A stretch of 64,000 nt of DNA from Trochalopteron elliotii (lineage: Eukaryota > Chordata > Aves > Passeriformes > Leiothrichidae): NCBI GenBank assembly GCA_024734555.1, contig JANPWX010020040.1, forward strand, positions 796,161-860,160, given 5' to 3'. The position numbers and the translations under genes were made by a program. Under the pieces are notes generated by a model. That model ran no database searches. It saw nothing but the letters and a program-made list of their open reading frames with translations, and had not been told where the DNA came from. Positions 9,531 through 19,625 of the stretch are shown one piece after another. Positions within the stretch are counted from its first letter, which is position 1, and each line of letters begins with the position of its first letter.

Positions 9531-9605
9531 AGGGGCCCTGCCTCTAGCCAGGTAGAGGCTAGGGAAAATTGTGTTTTTTGGAAGGTGTGGATTCGTTGGC
9601 CTGGC
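9527..9605 (+). promoter_or_regulatory. candidate gag-pol readthrough signal: UAG plus pseudoknot
   Basis: The gag UAG (9528-9530) is followed by a 9-nt spacer and a perfect 7-bp stem, GCCTCTA (9540-9546) with TAGAGGC (9553-9559), loop GCCAGG (9547-9552). The loop is fully complementary to CCTGGC at 9600-9605, allowing an H-type pseudoknot with a 40-nt second loop. Using CCAGG/CCTGG only would leave one nucleotide for the first loop. Gammaretroviruses use UAG, an 8-nt purine-rich spacer and a pseudoknot for a few percent readthrough, and the layout here is the same. Two competing stems exist: CTAGAGG (9527-9533) with CCTCTAG (9541-9547), which buries the stop codon, and 9542-9549 with 9557-9564. 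Folding is by eye only. Confidence 0.6.
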
Positions 9606-12600
9606 ACGTCTGAACCACAAGAATATGAGGCCTTGGTGGATACTGGTGCACAGTGCACATTAATTCCATCAACACATGTAGGGGCAGCATCTGTATCTAT
9701 TGCTGGTGTGACCGGGGGATCACAGGACTATACGTTGGTGGAGGCAGAGGTGAGCCTGACTGGAAATGAATGGAAGAAACACCTTATTGCAACTGGCCCA
9801 GAGGCCCCATGCATTTTGGGCATAGACTACCTTCGGAGTGGGTATTTCAAAGACCCTAAGGGACTCAAATGGGCATTTGGGATAGCAGCTGTAGTGACAG
9901 AGGGCATCCAGCAATTGAACACCTTGCCTGGACTGTCCGAGAATCCGTCGACAGTAGGACTTCTGAAGGGGGAAGAGCAACAGGTACCAATTGCCACCTC
10001 AATAGTGCACCGCCGACAGTATAGAACAACTCAAGATGCCGTGATCCCCATTCATAAGATGATCTGTGAGCTGGAGAGTCAAGGGGTGGTCAGCAAAACC
10101 CACTCACCCTTCAACAGCCCCATCTGGCCTGTGCGAAAATCTGAAGGAGAATGGAGACTGACTGTGGACTATCGTGCATTGAATGAAGTGACTCCACCGC
10201 TGAGCGCTGCTGTGCCAGACATGTTGGAGCTCCAGTACGAGCTGGAGTCCAAGGCAGCAAGGTGGTATGCCACTATTGACATTGCCAATGCATTTTTCTC
10301 CATTCTTCTGGCAGCAGAGTGCAGGCCTCAGTTTGCCTTCACATGGAGGGGAGTGCAATTCACCTGGAACCGACTGCCCCAGGGGTGGAAGCACAGTCCT
10401 ACCATCTGCCATGGACTGATCCAGGCTGCACTGGAAAAGGGTGAGGCTCCAGAACACCTACAGTATATTGATGATATCATTGTGTGGGGGAACACAGCAG
10501 CAGAAGTGTTTGAGAAAGGAAAGGAAATCATCCAGATCCTCCTGGAAGCCGGTTTCGCTATCAAGAAAAGTAAAGTTAAGGGACCAGCCTGTGAGATCCA
10601 GTTCTTGGGAGTAAAGTGGGAAGATGGACGGCGTCAGATTCCTACTGACGTCATCAACAAGATTACAGCAATGTCTCCACCAACCAGCAAGAAGGAGACA
10701 CAAGCTTTCCTAGGTGCCATAGGTTTTTGGAGAATGCATATCCCTGAGTACAGTCAGATCGTGAGCCCTCTCTACCTGGTTACCCATAAGAAGAACGATT
10801 TCCACTGGGGCCCCGAACAGCAGCAAGCCTTTGCCCAGATCAAGCAGGAGATCGCTCATGCAATGGCCCTTGGCCCAGTCAGGACAGGACCAGATGTGAA
10901 GAACGTGCTCTACTCTGCAGCTGGGAGCCATGGTCTGTCCTGGAGCCTTTGGCAGAAGGTGCCTGGGGAGACTCGAGGCCGCCCACTAGGATTTTGGAGT
11001 CGAAGCTACAGAGGGGCCGAAGCCAGCTACACTCCAACTGAGAAGGAAATTTTAGCAGCCTATGAAGGAATCCAAGCTGCCTCGGAGGTGATTGGCACAG
11101 AAGCACAACTCCTCCTGGCACCCCGACTACCAGTGCTGGGGTGGATGTTCAAAGGAAAGGTCCCCACCACCCAACATGCCACCGATGCCACATGGAGCAA
11201 GTGGATTGCTCTAATTACACAGCGCACCCGTATGGGTAAATTGAATTGTCCTGGGATTTTGGAGATAATTACAAATTGGCCGGAAGGTGAAAGTTTTGGT
11301 CTCACAGATGAAGAACCAGAACAAGTGACACGGGCTGAAGAAGCTCCACCATATAATCAACTGCCAGCAGAGGAGACACATTATGCTCTTTTCACTGATG
11401 GTTCCTGCCGCATTGTAGGGACGAACCGGAAGTGGAAAGCAGCTGTGTGGAGCCCCACACGACAAGTTGCTGAGGCTACGGAAGGAGATGGTGGATTGAG
11501 CCAACTTGCAGAACTCAAAGCCATTCAATTGGCCCTGGACATTGCTGAGAGAGAGAAGTGGCCAAAACTCTACCTCTATACTGATTCATGGATGGTAGCC
11601 AATGCTCTGTGGGGATGGCTAGAGAGGTGGAAAAAGGCTAACTGGCAGCGTAGAGGAAAACCAATTTGGGCTGCTGAAGAGTGGAGAGACATTGCTACCA
11701 GGTTAGGGAGACTACCTGTGAAAGTCCGCCACGTAGATGCTCATATCCCCAAGAGTAGAGCTAATGAGGAGCATCAAAACAATGAGCAGGTAGATCGGGC
11801 TGCAAAGATAGAGGTGTCAAAGATAGACTTAGATTGGGAACACAAGGGAGAGCTGTTCCTAGCCCGATGGGCCCACGATGCCTCAGGTCATCAGGGCAGA
11901 GACGCCACCTATAAGTGGGCACGAGACCGAGGGGAGGATCTAACCTTGGACAGTATTTCTCAGGTTATCCACGATTGTGAGACGTGTGCTGCCATCAAAC
12001 AGGCCAGACGGGTGAAGCCCCTATGGTATGGTGGACGGTGGTCCAAATACAAGTATGGGGAGGTCTGGCAGATTGATTATATCACATTACCCCAGACACG
12101 TCAAGGTAAGCGCTACGTGCTCACAATGGTGGAAGCCACCACGGGGTGGCTGGAGACCTACCCTGTTTCTCATGCTACAGCCCGTAACACCATCCTGGGC
12201 CTTGAGAAGCAAGTCCTGTGGAGACATGGTACCCCTGAGAGGATTGAGTCAGACAACGGGACTCATTTCAAGAACAGCCTTATCAGCACATGGGCTAGGG
12301 AACACGGCATAGAGTGGGTGTACCATATTCCCTACCACGCACCAGCTGCTGGGAAAGTGGAGAGGCACAATGCACTGTTAAAAACCCAGTTGAAAGCATT
12401 GGGTGGGGGATCTTTCAAAAACTGGGAGCAGCATTTGGCAAAGGCCACCTGGTTAGTTAACACCCGAGGTTCCACCAACCGAGCGGGTCCTGCTCAGTCT
12501 GAGCTCCTTAATATCGTAGATGGAGATAAAGCCCCAGTGGCCCATGTCAGAGGTTTGTTGGGAAAGACAGTATGGATTAACCCTGCCTCGAGTACAGGCA

Positions 12601-12710
12601 AACCCATCCGTGGGATTGTTTTTGCTCAAGGACCAGGGTATACATGGTGGATAATGCAGAAAGATGGAATAACATGCTGTGTACCTCAGGGAGATCTGAA
12701 TGTGGGGTGA
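9531..12710 (+). CDS. pol: endogenous retrovirus Pro-Pol polyprotein (protease, RT, RNase H, integrase)
   Basis: Read in the gag frame after the UAG: 1059 residues to the TGA at 12708-12710, with no stop or shift. No ATG lies at the front, so readthrough of the UAG is the likely route of expression. Counting residue 1 at the GTG of 9585, protease has DTG at 19-21 (9639-9647). RT has its first catalytic Asp in IDIANAF (232) and YIDD at 294-297 (10464-10475). RNase H has D605, E643, D667 and D737. Integrase has H764, H769, C798 and C801 (zinc site) and D831, D890, E926, with exactly 35 residues between the last two. All catalytic residues are present. The C-terminal about 100 residues look like the integrase DNA-binding region. 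No dUTPase is seen. These enzymes copy the RNA genome to DNA and insert it. The RT style is ERV-L-like; that assignment is by recognition, not alignment. Confidence 0.93.
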   Translation, partial: RGPASSQVEARENCVFWKVWIRWPGTSEPQEYEALVDTGAQCTLIPSTHVGAASVSIAGVTGGSQDYTLVEAEVSLTGNEWKKHLIATGPEAPCILGIDYLRSGYFKDPKGLKWAFGIAAVVTEGIQQLNTLPGLSENPSTVGLLKGEEQQVPIATSIVHRRQYRTTQDAVIPIHKMICELESQGVVSKTHSPFNSPIWPVRKSEGEWRLTVDYRALNEVTPPLSAAVPDMLELQYELESKAARWYATIDIANAFFSILLAAECRPQFAFTWRGVQFTWNRLPQGWKHSPTICHGLIQAALEKGEAPEHLQYIDDIIVWGNTAAEVFEKGKEIIQILLEAGFAIKKSKVKGPACEIQFLGVKWEDGRRQIPTDVINKITAMSPPTSKKETQAFLGAIGFWRMHIPEYSQIVSPLYLVTHKKNDFHWGPEQQQAFAQIKQEIAHAMALGPVRTGPDVKNVLYSAAGSHGLSWSLWQKVPGETRGRPLGFWSRSYRGAEASYTPTEKEILAAYEGIQAASEVIGTEAQLLLAPRLPVLGWMFKGKVPTTQHATDATWSKWIALITQRTRMGKLNCPGILEIITNWPEGESFGLTDEEPEQVTRAEEAPPYNQLPAEETHYALFTDGSCRIVGTNRKWKAAVWSPTRQVAEATEGDGGLSQLAELKAIQLALDIAEREKWPKLYLYTDSWMVANALWGWLERWKKANWQRRGKPIWAAEEWRDIATRLGRLPVKVRHVDAHIPKSRANEEHQNNEQVDRAAKIEVSKIDLDWEHKGELFLARWAHDASGHQGRDATYKWARDRGEDLTLDSISQVIHDCETCAAIKQARRVKPLWYGGRWSKYKYGEVWQIDYITLPQTRQGKRYVLTMVEATTGWLETYPVSHATARNTILGLEKQVLWRHGTPERIESDNGTHFKNSLISTWAREHGIEWVYHIPYHAPAAGKVERHNALLKTQLKALGGGSFKNWEQHLAKATWLVNTRGSTNRAGPAQSELLNIVDGDKAPVAHVRGLLGKTVWINPASSTGKPIRGIVFAQGPGYTWWIMQKDGITCCVPQGDLNVG

Positions 12711-12886
12711 GACTCTTATATAAATGTCATTGTTGGCTGAATGTTACTACATGGAACAGAAGGAAACATGTAAGTGTCAAAGGTCTGAGCAAGTAAGATA
12801 GAAGGAAATGTGTAAGTGTTGAAGGTTTGAGTAAGTGAGATGCAAGTTTTTTATTGTATGTTCACAATATGGGATAAGGGGTGGAA
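12711..12886 (+). other. pol-LTR junction with polypurine tract; no env
   Basis: Only 176 bp separate the pol stop from the 3' LTR. They contain two similar AAGGAAA(C/T)(A/G)TGTAAGTGT units (near 12760-12779 and 12802-12820) and end in the purine-rich GGGATAAGGGGTGGAA (12871-12886) abutting the LTR. That is the expected primer for plus-strand synthesis. There is no surface or transmembrane glycoprotein gene. Confidence 0.8.
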
Positions 12887-13505
12887 TGTCCTGGGTTGAC
12901 GGCACCTCCTATCTCAATCGTGCAGCTTTATCTCTATGTACTGCACTGTTATGTCTGACAGCTGCCCACCACCCCCCCCTACCCCCCGCCCCCGGTGGGG
13001 TGTTTTGCCGCGGTGGGGCTACTGGCTTTGGGCTTTTTGCTGCTAGCTCGGCTTGGCTGCAGGCTTTGCTTTGCTTTGCTTTGCTTTGCTTTGCTTTACT
13101 ACTAGCTTTGCTTTACTTTGCTTCTGGCTTTGGTTTTTTTTTTTTTTTTTGCTTTTGTTTTTGTCCCCTTTTTTTTCCTCCCCTCTCTCTCTCTCTCCCC
13201 GCCCCCCTCCGCCCCCGAAGATCATTGGACCGGCTCCGGACCTGACCTGGGAATATCTGGGGGTCCTCGACGCCTGAAAACAGAAGCTCTGCACCCTCCC
13301 CTCACAGCAACTGCTTGAGTATTTTTCTTTTCCCTTGTGTTGGGGAGTGTCTTTGTTTATTTGTCAATAAATAGGTTTTTTCCACTTCTCCTCCGAGGAA
13401 TTCCTTCTCAAACCCAGGGCTGGGGTGGGGGAAGGGGTGGTGGAGGTTTGTTTTCTGGGGGGCTCCTTCTGGAGACCTTCCCCTAATTTGTCCTAAACCA
13501 GGACA
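12887..13505 (+). repeat. 3' LTR of the provirus
   Basis: A 619-bp copy of the 5' LTR with the same TGTCCTGG...CCAGGACA ends. It differs by about 14 substitutions, a longer C tract near 12965-12993 and shorter T tracts near 13133-13160. It keeps a canonical AATAAA at 13366-13371. Confidence 0.95.
13366..13371 (+). terminator. poly(A) signal AATAAA in the 3' LTR
   Basis: AATAAA in TTTGTCAATAAATAGG, about 134 bp before the LTR end, is the likely 3'-end signal of the proviral transcript. The 5' LTR has CATAAAATAGG at the matching place and so lacks the canonical hexamer. Confidence 0.7.
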
Positions 13506-13616
13506 TTTGATTTTTCTGTACTGTCAATACTGTTTGATGAATGTACAACAAACAGGACATCTTGGAACAACTCCATATGATGGAGTCACCCCCAAGTTGT
13601 TATTCCAAAGCTTGCA
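13506..13616. repeat. right target-site duplication (TTTGA) and copy B right half
   Basis: TTTGA (13506-13510) follows the 3' LTR and corresponds to the TTTGG at the left end with one substitution. From 13511 to 13616 the sequence matches 4625-4730 of copy A with two substitutions (G/C near 13525 and G/A near 13576), then similarity stops at AAAGCTTGCA. Confidence 0.88.
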
Positions 13617-16600
13617 CGTTTAATGCATCTTAGACATAATAGCTGAGTTCTGTAATATTATATACCCTACAGACATAAATTAGATTATACTACATCATGA
13701 AACATATGTACCATTACTACTTCTTATGTCTACCTTGCTTAGACATGCCCTGGAGAATCCTTGAACCTCACTAGGAATGATGAAATTATAAGACCTCACA
13801 TTGAAAAGGCTAACAGTTTTAAAATATTTGTTATTTATTAAAGTTCACTGCCAAATCTAGATTTTCAACAGCAGTGAAAATTCACACAAACAAACAAATA
13901 AAAAATTAATGAAAGCTGGTCTTCATATGTCAGCAAGTTGGCCTAATTCTGCTACACTGAGTAACCCCAAGGAAAAAGAAAAAAAAAACTGGATATCAAA
14001 GTATTAGCTGGCAAATTAAACTTAACCAGACACTTTTTGTTTGCCTGCAAGAATGAGATGTGGATGGGGTGAGCTTGAAGGAAGTCTTTTAGGGCATCCT
14101 AAAAGAGTTGATCTCATTAACTTTTCCATGGGGGACAGAAGTTTTCTGTGGTATGTTATCTGATGCCCACAGTCCAGGCCAGAAGTAACCTCTCTTTTGC
14201 ACCTGCAGCTAGCAGGATCTTTAGATCTTTAAAAGCACAAATTAGCTCTGTCACATTATGGGAGCTCTAGGAACAACTTTTCTTTAAAGGCGTTTTACTC
14301 TTCACTATGTATTTTTTTTTCCCAGCAAATCAAGCCTTATCTTCCTTTGTTTTCTTCCTTCCTTTTTTTTTTTTTTTTCCCTTCATCTTTAACCCCTTTT
14401 CTTTGTCTCTTTTTTTTTTTCTTCAACCTCATTTCGGAGGTCTGACAGCTCAGATCTGTAATGGGTCTTCCTGCTGGACAGCTTTATAATTGGGACTGCA
14501 GAGTTCTGAAAGCATGCCAGATGTGTCGTCATCAAACAGCAAAGTCCTCATTAGAGCCTGAGTTGTAAGTGCATGTGTATGTTTTCAGAAGAACTTTTCC
14601 ATTAATGGCTAGTAGGTGTCCAGGAGCAAAGATCATTGTCGCTTTTGTAGCTGGCCTTTATATAAAGGATTTTACCTAGTGAAGTGAAATATTTTCTTTT
14701 GTCCCACTGTGTTTTCTATTGTAATGGGAACTTGTCTGTATCATTTGGTTGCTGAAGTGGTGCTTGATATGACAAGAAACCACTCCACAGATGCTAATTG
14801 CCCTTGGGTAGCATTATTTATGCAAGAGAAGCAAAAAATGGGACATTGTTATTTTTTTTTCCTCAATTCTTCAATATGATAGCTTTCCCTTCATGCTGTA
14901 CATGCCTGAGTTGTAACATTTATCCAAAAAGATGAATTTTCTTTTATTTTGAAAAAGAGAGGGAAGGGTGTACAATGGTACCTTACTTGATGCTTCAGTC
15001 CAGATGCTGCATCAAAATAATTTAATTTTTGCAAATAATTTAGAATTTCCATATCTTAGCATGTTAGTGAGAAGATAAATGCAAATACCCTTTATCCAGA
15101 CTGCTCTTTGGAGCTGTTTTGAGAATAAAATGTATATGAGGTAAAGTTCCTTGAATTGAAAAATATTTTTAGGTACAAAGTAATTAAATTTTTCTGTAGA
15201 AGAACTATAGTAAATGAGCGTATAGAGACAGCTCACATTAACTGATTAGCTATTTTTTGGTGGGGTTTCTTTTTTTTCTTTTAATATAATGCAGAGATTT
15301 TTAAACAAGACTGGCAAAATGTCCTCTACCAACCTTTCTTTCTCTCTTGCAGAAAATGCTTGTCAAAATGGCATGCTTGTGTGAAAATCTATCAATTCTA
15401 ATAAAATTCCATTATGAAGAAATCTGAGAAAACTGTTCTGATGAGCTTGTAATGGAACAGAATGTTCAGATGTTTCCATTTCAGTACAGCCTTTTCTGTA
15501 TATCATTTTAAAGCCATTCATAGTGTATAAAATCAAACATGAGCATTACAATGAATCATTTTACTTTCTTTGAAAAAGCAGGTTTCAAATAAAAATCATT
15601 ATTATTTTATTTCAGGCTCACATTCCCGAGTAAATTTCACATTTCTCCTATTATTATTATCCAGCTAAAAAGAGTGAAAATTATGGGAATAATGAAATTT
15701 TCTGTGAAACAGAAAATACATTTTCTGCCAGGTTCTACTTTTAAAAGTAAATTGGTCAAACCATGAGTGAGCAATTTTGAAGATACATGAAGTGGGGTTT
15801 ATGTCATCTACCATTAGATGTGAATAGTTCCAAGTATCTAGACTATCTCTGGGATCCATGGAGAAAAATAAGTGTCACCACAGGATTCATCTCATGTGTC
15901 TTAGAATGGCATGAAGCACTCATATATACACAGTTATATAGACAGATATATAGTTACAGTTATATATCCTTTTCTTCAGAAAAGAAATGCAAAGAAAATA
16001 TTATAGTGGAATTACTTTGTTTTAATAGGAACACAGGACAGGAACGGTTCTGTGTGTCTTGTTTTGGTTTTTTTCTTGTTATAGTATGTCTCAAAACTCA
16101 AGAACGATTATGTTATTTGTATTTCTTAGCACCTAGTTTTGCTGTTCTAGACCACACCCCACACCCCACACCCTGCTTAGTGCAATGTAACAGGAGTCTG
16201 ACTGCTGTTACTGTGTCACTAAAAGGGTGCAATGCCAGGTGACAACTGTGTGAATTCTCAGGTCAGTTTCAGAAGCCTCAGCTAGATTTAGCTTTACCTT
16301 TTAGTACATGTTAAACAAAACTGAAAATGTGGGTGCTATCCTCAGCCAGCAGAGCAGAGAGAACAGGACAGTGTCTCAGTGTACAACAGGACGCGTGTCA
16401 TTCACTCCTCCCACATGATCCTGATCCCAGCTGTAATGAAACAGAACAGCTCTGAAAGAATTTTGGATTCACACAGTAGCAAGTAGGATCAGAAATTATT
16501 TTGTTAAGAAGAGCATATGTGTGATTCACAACAGTGAAAGATATGGTCCATTGCTCTTTTTGACTTTGTCCTTACTCTCTCTTTTCTATTCTATTTTGTC

Positions 16601-18389
16601 CTTTCTGTCTCCCCTTTCTTTTCTTCAATCCAGTTGTGATTTACTACATTATAATTATATGTTATCTTCTGACTACTAATAATTCCAATATCCTATCCAT
16701 CCATAAAACAGTAATTATTAGTTATAAAATGATGCTCAAAACAACAAGGACAAACAGACTGTCTTTTTTTTTAAATTTTTTTTAAGCTGGATTTTGAAGG
16801 CATTCTTGGTAATGATGCCTTTGCCTCATCCTCGAAGGAAACTAACAAAAAAAGAAAAGAAAAAAATAAATGCCTACACAAAAGAAGAATGAGAATACAA
16901 AGAGGAAATTCAATACTGTGTATTAACTCACAAAGAGAAACAGTGAGTAAAGTGCTGGGCTTATCATTGACTGGAATGAAAAAAGATTACCCAACAAATC
17001 TATTCCTTCTGTTGATGCAGAGCTTTTTGTAGACTTGAACCAGAAATTAATCTGGACCAACAAAATTGCTTGTATAAAAGAAGCATTAAAAAGAAAACCA
17101 GCAAACCACTTCAGAATGGGATTATTTCTTCATTTAATATGTACATAAATGCAAGGATTAAATAACTTGCATTACATTTACTCTTCACATATGTTGGAAG
17201 GAGTAGCACTACTTATCTTCGGATCCTGATTAGAATTCAGATTTTAATTATGAGACAGGTGTCCAAAAAACACCACAAATTTCATTCTTTTAGAAAAGCA
17301 GGTCCTTTTAATAATTATAAAACATGCTGAAAATATGGCCCACAGTTTCATAATGGATTGAGATCCACAGGTCTTTTGCTAATAAGATCAAAATATGAGA
17401 GTTTTGCTAAAATGAATTGTTGAGAGCTGAATCTCAAGTCAGTTGAAAACAGTGGCAAATGTCCCAGTCATTTCAAATGCTTTGCCACAAGCACCTTAGA
17501 AGCTTACATCACCAGGCCTCTGTGACTATAGTTTGAAATATTCTAATCCATCAAACTAAGTAGCCTCTGTAATACTGACAATTGGTGGATGCCCAGGTAA
17601 GATAAACATATAGTGGAATTTTATCAGAATACCCTTTCAGTCTCCAATGCTAACTCCAATTTGCAGTGCAGGGATTTCTAAGATAAGGAATGGCCTTTTT
17701 ATGTTAGCCTTGATCGCTTTTCTTTCATGAAGGGCTTTTTATGAACCTATATAGATATTTAATCTTCAAATTTTCCTGCAGCAGGTAGTTCAACAACTCA
17801 TCAGGCTTTTAGTTTTTACAATCAAAACACTCTTGATTTGTTAGATTTGTGTTTGCTTTTTAATGATTGAATTTGATGTCCTCTATTTTCTGTGTTGAAA
17901 AAAAGGTCATCAAATGTAATCTGTAGAGCATAAAGTCTGAAAATGTTCTTATTGACCTCCATGTCCTTTGTATTGGGCTCATAATAATTTCTGCTGGAGT
18001 ATCTCAGGAGAGGTCCAGCACTAGTATACAACAGAAAGTTCAATACTTCTCATTCATTGCTTCTTAGACAAACTTCAGTTGGAGACTGACTATGAGATGG
18101 TGGAATCCAGGACCATGAGAGGAAGTAAGAAAACAAAACTAACAGCAGGATCATAACCCTAGATATCAAGTCAGCAAACTTTGATCTTTTTGGGGATCTG
18201 CTTGAAGGAATCCCATGAAATACATACCTGAAGTGAAAATAGGTCCCATACAACTGATTGATTTTCCAAAGACTAAGCACTAAAGTAGTTCATCTCAACT
18301 AAGAGGAAACCAAGAAAAGGCATAAAAAGCCTGCAAGGGGGGACAGTAACCTGACAAAACTCAAGATATGAAAGTAAGTGTAGAAGAAG
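13617..18389. other. no gene seen, AT-rich unique sequence
   Basis: No gene or repeat family recognised over 4.8 kb. A pyrimidine-rich, T-rich patch lies at about 14307-14425, and a CCCCACA short repeat near 16156-16172. A 151-codon open frame at 15787-16242 has no recognisable domain and lies in AT-rich DNA. An ancient element could be missed by eye. Confidence 0.45.
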
Positions 18390-19625
18390 TTGATGCACGA
18401 TCTGGTGACCTGGGAGGAATACAGAGACTAAGTTCATACTGATGATGCTAGGAAAGGCTGCTCAGTGGAGTTGAGTCTGGCAAGAGACGTGAAGGATAAA
18501 AAGAGCAAAAGAAGAATTTATAGAAAGTTTAAACTTGCTCCTGATTGGAGTAGGGGATTTGCAATGTAGTGAAGGCAAAGGTACTCAACACTTTATTTGG
18601 TTTGTCTTTTAGTAGTGAAACTTAACATCAGGAATTCCAGGCCTCTTGAGGGAACCCCAGGAGCAGTGGAAAAGTCTGAAAAAGGAAGATTTACTCTTGG
18701 TAGAGTAGGATCATCTTAAAACACATTTTAACAGACTGAACATACATGTGAACTTGAGACCTGATGGAATGCACCTGAAAATGCTGAGGTTGTGGTCAAT
18801 GCCATTGTAAGGCCACTTTAAAATAATTTTTGAAATGTCATGGCATTTAGGGGAGGTTCATAAGGAAGCAAACACCACCCTTAATGGCAAGAAAAACAAC
18901 CAGAGGGATTTCAGGAACTGTGGAATGCTTAATGTTATGTCAATCCTTGAGGAGATGATGGAAAAAATAATCAGAGAACCAAACACACAAGGGACAAGGA
19001 GGTGATTTGGAATAGTCAGTACAGGCCAACAATAGGAGAAATCACATCTGACAGACCTGATAACCATCTAAGGTGAAAGGAATAATTTGGTGAAAAATGG
19101 AAGAGATGTGAATCTTCGTTTTTCTTGATTATGTCAAAACTTATGACAAAACTCTTCCACTAACAAATTGATTAAATATGGGCCAGTTAAATAGACAGTG
19201 AGGTAGTTTGAAATCTGCTTAACTTCTGTTAAGCAGTACTTCTGTTCTTGAAGACTTGGGGATCAGCAAAATGCATGGAGGACACTTACTAGTGGTATAA
19301 TCCAAGGGTCTTTAATGAGGACCAATATTATTTAAAACCTGTGTTAATAAACTGCATGATGGGAAAATGAACCTTTGTCATGTTTGCATTACAAGCAATG
19401 GGCACAAAAGGATATACAGGAAATTCCATTAGTATAAAGATAACTTCTTAACTGTGAGTGTCATCAAACACTGCAATAAATTGTTTAAAGACATTGCATA
19501 GTTTCTGTCCATGGAAATACTCAAAATCCCTCTGGACTGAATCTAACCCTGATTTGATCAGGGAGCTGGACTGGGCAATCTCTAGAGATCTGTGTCAACC
19601 TCAGCTATTTTGTGACTGGGTTAAA
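18390..19625 (+). mobile_element. CR1 LINE fragment, decayed ORF2 and 3' end
   Basis: The longest CR1 piece in the window. It follows the CR1 reverse transcriptase gene in order: a CTGGCAAGAGACGTGAAGGA-like stretch (about 18478-18497), CAAAGGTACTCAAC, CAGGAATTCCAGGCC, CATTAATGG-type and TCAATCCTTGAGGAGATGATG stretches, GACAAGGAGGTGAT, and ATCACATCTGACAGACCTGA. It finishes near 19500-19625 with CAAAATCCCTCTGGACTGAA and ACCTCAGCTATTTTGTGACTG. Many stops and shifts make ORF2 non-functional. A gap is likely between the RT part and the 3' end. Orientation is +. Confidence 0.75.

Larger units (their letters stand above)
6842..13505 (+). mobile_element. complete env-less endogenous retrovirus (ERV-L-like), coding frames intact
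   Basis: A 6664-bp provirus bounded by two directly repeated LTRs of 614 and 619 bp and a 5-bp target duplication. The internal part holds a tRNA-Gly primer site, gag, an in-frame UAG, a protease-RT-RNase H-integrase polyprotein, and a polypurine tract. Only 176 bp separate the pol stop from the 3' LTR, so there is no env and no room for one; a dUTPase domain is also not seen. Both genes lack frameshifts and unexpected stops, which is unusual for an old element. The LTRs differ by about 14 substitutions plus homopolymer indels (roughly 2.3%). The RT and integrase style, missing env and 5-bp duplication favour the class III ERV-L-like group. The glycine primer and the gag-UAG-pol layout are noted as less decisive. 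Whether it is transcribed cannot be seen. Confidence 0.95.

Noticed and set aside
12104..12112. A splice-donor-like CAAGGTAAG inside integrase
   Set aside because: There is no downstream gene for a spliced message, and the bases fit the conserved coding frame.
12028..12312. A 94-codon + strand frame inside pol
   Set aside because: It is an out-of-frame shadow of the integrase coding region.
12711..12886. Search for env, accessory gene or dUTPase after pol
   Set aside because: Only 176 bp remain before the 3' LTR and no meaningful frame is present.
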